A DNA stretch of 57,393 bases from NCBI GenBank assembly GCA_965603365.1, contig CBFDCR010000032.1:1-57393 (forward strand). Direction: 5' to 3'. Positions 52,235-57,393 of this stretch are shown in pieces; the stretch's first letter is position 1, and every line of letters starts with the position of its first letter. Under the pieces are notes generated by a model. The model was not told the DNA's origin. It did not search any database and was given only the letters and a program-made list of their open reading frames with translations. Position numbers and translations under genes: made by a program. The stretch comes from JAHELQ01 sp965603365. Lineage in GTDB: Bacteria > Acidobacteriota > Aminicenantia > UBA2199.

Positions 52235-54652
52235 ATGACATCTAAACTGCGGCCGATTATTCAGTGGATTTCCGGTAAGGCCCTGAACTGGGCCGTGTTG
52301 GTCTCCTTTACGCTGTTCATCCTCTGCCTCTATCGCTATAATTATCCGGGCCTAAGAGAGCTTCATATTTCGCCTCTCCCCTTCCTGGCCCTGTTCGGCC
52401 TCTGCCTGCTGCTGCTGGTGATGAAGCTAAAGCCCCGGGTACGGTGGCAGCCGGTCTTGATTTTCCTGGCCATACTAACGGCGGTGGTGGTGGTGAAGCT
52501 GCCGATATTGAACCACCTGACCGGTTATGTCAATTCCGATGATTCGGTGTTCGGCCTGATGAGCCGTCATTTCCTGCAAGGCCAACCCGCCCCCCTGTTC
52601 TTTTACGGCCAATTGTACCTGGGCAGCGGTTATATGCTGATCAACGCCCTCTTCTTTGGCCTGCTGGATCAGTCGGTACTGACCCTCGGCCTGACGGCCC
52701 TGGTGCTGTTTTCCGTCTTTATTTTTATCCAGTACCGCTGGACGGTCGAATTCCTGGACAAATATACGGCCTATGGCTGTATTGCTTTCTATGTATTCAG
52801 CGGCGGCATCTTGATGAAAAATATCTTCAGTGTGGGCGGCAATTTTCCCCTGGTCTACGTCTTGAGTGCCCTGATCCTCTTTTTGACCTTGAAGATCGTG
52901 GTCAAAGATGAGTCCCATTATATCTATATCCTGGGATTTATAATCGGCTTCGGCTACTGGAACCACCAGATCACCCTGGTCTTCGCTCTTCTGTCCATCC
53001 TGCTCATCCTGTTAAAGAGGAACCTGAAACAGATCGGGGCCCTGGCGGTCTCCGGCCTGCTGGGGCTTCTGCCCTTCCTCCTGTTTGAGGTCTCCCACCA
53101 CTTTGTCAACCTGAGATTTATTTTCAGGGGCAGCCGGGACAGTCAGGTGCCGGCGCTTTCGCCGCCGAAATGGCGCCACCTGGTCCAGGGATTAATCGAT
53201 ATATTTCCGCCGGATACACCGCTGCTGCTGGCGGCGCTGTTTTACGCTATAGTCCTGGGGGGGGTAATATGGGCCGTGTATAGGACCATTCAATTAAAGA
53301 GGATATCTGTTGAGTTTGTGATCTCCCTCAATATCGTTCTATTTGTGCTCATCTATCTCTTTTCCCAATTTTCAAAGTCCTATATTCCCCGCTACTTCAT
53401 GCCCCTCTACCTCCTGTTACCGGCGCTGCTGTTCCGGCCGCTGCCGCTGAAACGGGGCCGCTTAAGGTTCATCCTGGGGATACCGGTTTTACTGGTTTTG
53501 ATAGGCTTCGGATTCTTTCACCACTTGAGTTTCGGCCGCCGATTGGAGAGGATAGAGGGCTACCGGCTGGCACTTTATAACCGGTTAAGAGGGGCAGGTG
53601 TCGATACCTGGTATGCCGCCACCTATCGTGATTCCTACCTGTTTGGCCTGATGAGTCGGGAAGAGATGGTGGTCAGCAATGGCCAGTTGGAACGCTATTT
53701 ACCCTATTTGCTGCGTCTATACAACTCGCCGGAGAGACATATCTACCTGATCGGCAGCCGGGGCAGATATTTGAAGAAAAAACTGGACACCTACGGCCTG
53801 GCCCACGATTATGAGGAGACCCGGTTGTTTCGGCTCTTTTCCCACATTTCTGCAAAGATCAACCTGCCGGATTGGCGGGGCAAAATCCTGAGCCGACTCC
53901 CGGGCATAACAATCAAGGCCGGTGTAAAGGGAGAGGCTCGCCTCGCTGTGAATGGCCAGGGTCTGTCGCCCCAGGAGACCCAAGCCCTGCGCCTGAATGT
54001 GCAGGCTCAAAACCCGGCGTACACCTTCCTGGAAAGAGAGCCGGCCGGTCTCTCCCCCAACCAGGTGGCGGTGGATATGCCCGCTTGTTTTCAAGGCAAT
54101 TCTGTGCAGGTCACCGCCTGGCTGGATCACAACGGTACCGACATCCCCGCCTCAAAGGTCGCGAAAACCATCGATATGCCCTCTTTTGAAGCCGCGGCCG
54201 GCATCATCTATTTGAACGGCTTCAGCCTGCCGGTGAACGATTTAGCGGGACGATACCGCAGCCGGGACCGCCGGTTGAATAACGACGTGCACATTAAAGG
54301 AAAGTCTTTGAGGGTCATGGAGAAGGCGGCCGTGCTCCTCTGGCGTCCCGGAGATGCCGCCGGTAAACAAAAGCTGGTTTTGATCGTCCACAGCCTGATT
54401 GACTTCGACAGGCCCATCTGGCGTTATCTGGGCTTAGGCCAGGAGTTGAATATAGCCCTCAACAACCACTCCCGTACATACAAATTGACATACGGCCCCA
54501 ACCAAATCGTCTTTCCCCTACCCGCCGCTGGTACTTCTTCCGCTGCGCCGTTTTTAGACATTCATTTTAAGACAAAGTATGTCTTGCCGTTTAAATTTGG
54601 CAGGCTGGGCTACTATGAGACCGGCCTGGCCATAAGGGAGAGAGATTTTTAA
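52235..54652 (+). CDS. Polytopic GT39-like membrane glycosyltransferase with C-terminal soluble domain
   Basis: 805 residues. About twelve TM helices fill residues ~18-430. The first large loop contains GYVNSDDSVFGLMSRHFLQGQ followed by FYGQLYLGSGYM, a pattern typical of GT-C (GT39-like) enzymes, with the catalytic acids in SDD. The C-terminal ~270 residues are soluble and beta-rich (IPGITIKAGVKGEARLAVNGQG...), lacking a recognised domain. Donor would be a lipid-linked sugar; acceptor unknown. It starts 16 nt after the macroglobulin stop with a poor ribosome site, so coupling is possible. Its stop overlaps the next ATG by 1 nt. Confidence 0.72.
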   Translation: MTSKLRPIIQWISGKALNWAVLVSFTLFILCLYRYNYPGLRELHISPLPFLALFGLCLLLLVMKLKPRVRWQPVLIFLAILTAVVVVKLPILNHLTGYVNSDDSVFGLMSRHFLQGQPAPLFFYGQLYLGSGYMLINALFFGLLDQSVLTLGLTALVLFSVFIFIQYRWTVEFLDKYTAYGCIAFYVFSGGILMKNIFSVGGNFPLVYVLSALILFLTLKIVVKDESHYIYILGFIIGFGYWNHQITLVFALLSILLILLKRNLKQIGALAVSGLLGLLPFLLFEVSHHFVNLRFIFRGSRDSQVPALSPPKWRHLVQGLIDIFPPDTPLLLAALFYAIVLGGVIWAVYRTIQLKRISVEFVISLNIVLFVLIYLFSQFSKSYIPRYFMPLYLLLPALLFRPLPLKRGRLRFILGIPVLLVLIGFGFFHHLSFGRRLERIEGYRLALYNRLRGAGVDTWYAATYRDSYLFGLMSREEMVVSNGQLERYLPYLLRLYNSPERHIYLIGSRGRYLKKKLDTYGLAHDYEETRLFRLFSHISAKINLPDWRGKILSRLPGITIKAGVKGEARLAVNGQGLSPQETQALRLNVQAQNPAYTFLEREPAGLSPNQVAVDMPACFQGNSVQVTAWLDHNGTDIPASKVAKTIDMPSFEAAAGIIYLNGFSLPVNDLAGRYRSRDRRLNNDVHIKGKSLRVMEKAAVLLWRPGDAAGKQKLVLIVHSLIDFDRPIWRYLGLGQELNIALNNHSRTYKLTYGPNQIVFPLPAAGTSSAAPFLDIHFKTKYVLPFKFGRLGYYETGLAIRERDF

Positions 54653-55323
54653 TGGTTAAGGAGGAGTATTTTAAGAGCGGCACCATCGATGGCCGGGCCA
54701 GGCAGTTGCTCGATTCCGTTTTATCTTTGCGAGACCGGCATCGATGGGAGTTGGTGCCCGGGGCCGCGGTTCTGCTGGTGCTGGATATGCAGCGGTACTT
54801 TTTGCAGGAATCTTCCCACGCCTTTGTGCCCAGTGCCACGGCCATCATCCCCCGGGTTAGAAGCCTGCAAGAGGTGTTTTTTCGTCATGGTTTGCCGGTC
54901 ATCCAGACCCGGCATATCAATACGGAAAAAAATGCCGGCAAGATGAAGACCTGGTGGCAGGAGCTGTTGAGTCCCGACAGTGAACTTGCCGGCCTGACGG
55001 ACGAGTTGATCGACAGCCGGGCCCTAGTGGTCGACAAGAGCCGCTATGACGCCTTTTTCAATACCGGCCTGGAAGGTATCCTGACAGCTAAGGAAGCAAA
55101 ACAGGTCGTCGTCACCGGGGTGATGACCCACCTGTGCTGCGATACCACCGCCCGTTCCGCTTTTATGAGGGGCTATGATGTGTTTATGGCGGTGGACGCC
55201 ACCGCCACCTACAACCTGGCGTTTCACCGTTCTGCCCTGTTGTGCCTCTCCCACGGCTTTGCCGTGCCGGTCCTGGCACAGGAGATCCTGGACCTGATAA
55301 ATGAAAAAAGAGAGAGCATTTAA
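54652..55323 (+). CDS. Isochorismatase-family cysteine hydrolase
   Basis: 223 residues. The catalytic triad is legible: Asp in VLLVLDMQRYFL, Lys in VVDKSRYDAF, and Cys in VTGVMTHLCCDTTARSAF (second Cys at the usual place after the cis-peptide region). Family members hydrolyse isochorismate, nicotinamide, ureidoacrylate and related C-N or ether bonds. The family fold is certain; the substrate is not. An extra ~45 N-terminal residues (MVKEEYFKSGTIDGRARQLLDS) precede the domain. Its ATG overlaps the GT stop and its 3' end overlaps the FAD-enzyme start by 23 nt. Confidence 0.86.
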   Translation: MVKEEYFKSGTIDGRARQLLDSVLSLRDRHRWELVPGAAVLLVLDMQRYFLQESSHAFVPSATAIIPRVRSLQEVFFRHGLPVIQTRHINTEKNAGKMKTWWQELLSPDSELAGLTDELIDSRALVVDKSRYDAFFNTGLEGILTAKEAKQVVVTGVMTHLCCDTTARSAFMRGYDVFMAVDATATYNLAFHRSALLCLSHGFAVPVLAQEILDLINEKRESI

Positions 55324-56215
55324 GGTGGCGATTATTGGCGGCGGGCCTGCCGGGACTGCCGCGGCCCTCCAGTTGAAAAGATATGAACTGGAACCGGTTG
55401 TCTTTGAAATGGATGAGGTGGGCGGCCTGATCAGGAACGCCCACCTGGTTGAGAACTACCCCGGGTTTCCCCGGGGCATTGGCGGCCCCCGACTGGCCGC
55501 ACTTTTGCGATCCCATTTGCGGCTCAACCACATCGAAGTAAAACATGAAGAGGTCCTGACCTGCCGGTATGAAGAGGAGGGCGAGATGTTTTCCATTGTT
55601 ACCCCGGTTACATCGTACTATTTCCCGGTGGTGGTGGTGGCCAGCGGCACCCGGGCGAAGGAGTTACCGTTGTTGGCAGAGTTAAATGAAGATTTAAGGT
55701 CCAGGGTGCTCAGCGAAATCCTTTCCGTGGCCCGGGTAAGGGGCAGACGTTTTTTGCTGATCGGGGCCGGGGATGCGGCCTTTGATTATGCCCTCAACCT
55801 GGCGGCCAATAACCGGGTGGTCATTGCCCACCGGGGAGAGCAGATCAAGGCTTTACCTCTGTTGAGAAAAAGGGTCGATAAGAATAAACACATCCGTTTT
55901 TTGACACACCATGTTTTGGACAAAATCGAGCAGGGCAGCCGGAAGAGGCTGCTGATTACCCTTAGACACCCGGCTGGCACGGTTCAGGCCGAATGGGATT
56001 ACCTGGTGCTGGCCCTGGGCCGGGAACCCCGGAAAGATTTCTACTCTCCCCAACTGCAAGAGAGGGAAGGGGAATTGGTAAAAAGGGGAGTCCTGTACCT
56101 GGTGGGGGATGTGAAGAACGGCCGCTTCAGGCAGGGTGCCATTGCCGTGGGCAACGGTGTGGAGGCGGCCATGAAGATTTGCCGGAAATTTCCGGATTTA
56201 AGGAGCACGCCATGA
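55301..56215 (+). CDS. FAD-dependent NAD(P)-type oxidoreductase (thioredoxin-reductase fold, no CxxC)
   Basis: 304 residues. FAD motif VAIIGGGPAGTAAALQL lies near residues 9-25, ENYPGFPRG is the thioredoxin-reductase-like segment, the NAD(P) site is FLLIGAGDAAFDYALNL, and YLVGDVKNGRFRQGAIAVGNG closes the flavin site. The redox-active CxxC of true thioredoxin reductase is absent, so it should pass electrons to an external acceptor such as a ferredoxin or partner enzyme. The adjacent radical SAM gene (4-nt ATGA overlap) offers an obvious electron recipient, by inference only. Confidence 0.82.
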   Translation: MKKERAFKVAIIGGGPAGTAAALQLKRYELEPVVFEMDEVGGLIRNAHLVENYPGFPRGIGGPRLAALLRSHLRLNHIEVKHEEVLTCRYEEEGEMFSIVTPVTSYYFPVVVVASGTRAKELPLLAELNEDLRSRVLSEILSVARVRGRRFLLIGAGDAAFDYALNLAANNRVVIAHRGEQIKALPLLRKRVDKNKHIRFLTHHVLDKIEQGSRKRLLITLRHPAGTVQAEWDYLVLALGREPRKDFYSPQLQEREGELVKRGVLYLVGDVKNGRFRQGAIAVGNGVEAAMKICRKFPDLRSTP

Positions 56216-57156
56216 GAATCGTTGGCCGGACAGGAAACGAGGATATTGCCGTTGTCTATCTGGCGGAGTTTTCAACCGGGAAGTATGTCGAACTGGTGGA
56301 GTCGGTACAGCCGCCGATTCCCAGGTCCGAAAAATGGGTGTTGATCGTCTCGACCCTGTTCGGCTGCCCGGTGGGATGTTCGATCTGTGATGCCGGCGGC
56401 TGGTATGAAGGCCGGCTGTCCAAAGAGGAGATCTTTTCCCAGATCGACTATCTTGTGGGCAGGTATTATCCGGACCGCAAGGTGCCCATGAATAAATTTA
56501 AGATTCAATTTGCCCGCATGGGGGAACCGGCCCTTAATCCCGCTGTGCTGGACGTGCTGCGGGAACTGCCGCAAATCTATGAGGCGCCGGGGCTAATGCC
56601 CAGTGTGTCGACCATTGCCCCCAGCGGCAGCGATGAATTTTTTAAACAACTGCTGTCCATTAAGAATGAGCATTATGCCGCCGGTTCTTTCCAACTGCAA
56701 TTTTCCATCCACTCCACCGATTCCTTAGAAAGGGATCGGCTGATACCCATAAAAAAGTGGGATTTTGACCGGATCGCCGCTTATGGGGAGACGTTTGTCT
56801 CTGCCGGCGACCGCAAGATTGCCCTAAACTTTGCCCTATCCACAGGATCGGTGGTGTCGGCAGAAGTATGCCGGGCCTACTTTGATCCTGAAGTTTTCCT
56901 GGTAAAAATAACGCCGGTAAACCCCACCATGCGTGCTGTGCAAAATAGAATCGCCAATGCCGTCCAGGATGAGGCCGGGGCCCAGACTCTAACATGGGTC
57001 CGGTCCTTACGCCGTGCCGGTTTCGAGGTCATTGTGAGCATCGGCGAATGGGAGGAGAACAAAATCGGCAGCAACTGCGGACAATTCATAAAAAAGTTCC
57101 TGGACACCAACCTAAAGATAAAAGACTCCTACCAATACCCCATCCTCCCCCATTAG
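56212..57156 (+). CDS. RlmN/Cfr-like radical SAM protein
   Basis: 314 residues. The radical SAM cluster is FGCPVGCSICDAGG (C-x3-C-x2-C). FARMGEPALNP, QLQFSIHST and RDRLIPIKKWD match the RlmN/Cfr core, and the C-terminal SNCGQF corresponds to the methyl-carrying Cys of RlmN ('ACGQL'). RlmN and Cfr methylate adenine in 23S rRNA via a dual-Cys mechanism. The protein is shorter than RlmN and lacks its N-terminal RNA-binding region, so another substrate is possible. I chose ATG 56212 because AAGGAG lies ahead and an extended reading would duplicate the end of the FAD gene in another frame. Confidence 0.82.
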   Translation: MRIVGRTGNEDIAVVYLAEFSTGKYVELVESVQPPIPRSEKWVLIVSTLFGCPVGCSICDAGGWYEGRLSKEEIFSQIDYLVGRYYPDRKVPMNKFKIQFARMGEPALNPAVLDVLRELPQIYEAPGLMPSVSTIAPSGSDEFFKQLLSIKNEHYAAGSFQLQFSIHSTDSLERDRLIPIKKWDFDRIAAYGETFVSAGDRKIALNFALSTGSVVSAEVCRAYFDPEVFLVKITPVNPTMRAVQNRIANAVQDEAGAQTLTWVRSLRRAGFEVIVSIGEWEENKIGSNCGQFIKKFLDTNLKIKDSYQYPILPH

Positions 57157-57313
57157 CGGCACGTTGAATGGTGAAAGAATGGATGGATGTAAAAAACAGA
57201 TGGAGGCAGGGCACGGGAGGATTTTCGCTTACAGTGGCAGCCGTCGGTGCCGGACCTGACTAAATTTTTGCCCCTCGAGTTCCCCAAAAAAACTAAGAGA
57301 AGAAATTTTTTTA

Positions 57314-57393
57314 CTATTCTCTCTCCCTGCCTTCGCGAATATCAAATTCATTGAAAACCTTTTGAAGCAAATCCGCGACCCCTCTTTGTTGAG
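57314..57393 (-). CDS. 3' end of a minus-strand gene (partial, unidentified)
   Basis: Entering from the right edge in the frame starting at 57391, the translation reads GVADLLQKVFNEFDIREGR and stops with TAG at 57314. The residue pattern is a regular amphipathic helix with a charged end, like a true C-terminus rather than random sequence. Only 26 codons are visible, so no family can be named. 57157-57313 between the two convergent genes shows nothing I can support. Confidence 0.45.
   Translation of the reverse strand, partial: QQRGVADLLQKVFNEFDIREGRERE

Overview
The window looks like chromosome from an uncultured anaerobic Gram-negative bacterium of moderate G+C. Supporting this are four-subunit pyruvate:ferredoxin oxidoreductase, MglA/MglB, HflK/HflC, an outer-membrane beta-barrel, a bacterial alpha-2-macroglobulin, MamK-like actin and several secreted beta-propeller or tail-fibre-type proteins. 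The mix (6-bladed propeller, AAA-ATPase-like/PD-(D/E)XK protein, 'PICxxCKkIR' sensory tail, MglA, 4-subunit POR) reminds me of Aminicenantota/Acidobacteriota relatives. That is inference from gene content; no 16S is present.

Layout. 0-10.7 kb is accessory: the end of an AAA-like/PD-(D/E)XK protein, a HAD phosphatase, a large secreted metallo-beta-lactamase/lamin-tail protein, a BNR-repeat lipoprotein, a GT39-like membrane protein, a ParE/Phd toxin-antitoxin pair with a legible promoter/operator, and a 6-bladed propeller. 10.7-17 kb, minus strand: flavin amine oxidase, a HAMP sensory protein, an aminotransferase, and a MamK-like actin gene overlapping a membrane-anchored amidase. 17-20.4 kb: two tandem S74-chaperone surface proteins sharing a 453-bp identical block. 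20.7-23.6 kb: a one-polypeptide type IIG restriction-modification enzyme.

23.7-37.3 kb, minus strand, is the housekeeping core: tRNA-Ser, SRP RNA, dnaX-ybaB-recR-porCDAB-mglBA-leuCD, then HU, tRNA-Val, infC-rpmI-rplT, a 50-codon relic of pheS, zapB-like, zapA, rny and ymdB. Genes mostly overlap or abut, so transcription is probably polycistronic.

37.7-40.8 kb, plus strand: SGNH hydrolase and hflKC. 40.8-44.6 kb, minus strand, holds the most unusual locus. A membrane protein ends in a cytoplasm-facing Cys-His-Ser-Ala repeat tail. Its stop overlaps a radical SAM/SPASM gene with an RRE-like N-terminal region, which overlaps a four-TM protein gene. A consensus promoter sits so close to the first ATG that its transcript should be leaderless. 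I read this as a candidate ribosomally encoded, post-translationally modified tail system.

44.7-57.2 kb, plus strand: an outer-membrane barrel, a repeat-bearing spacer, a 1,997-residue alpha-2-macroglobulin, and a tightly overlapping run of GT39-like protein, isochorismatase-type hydrolase, FAD oxidoreductase and RlmN/Cfr-like radical SAM enzyme. The right edge carries the probable 3' end of a further minus-strand gene.
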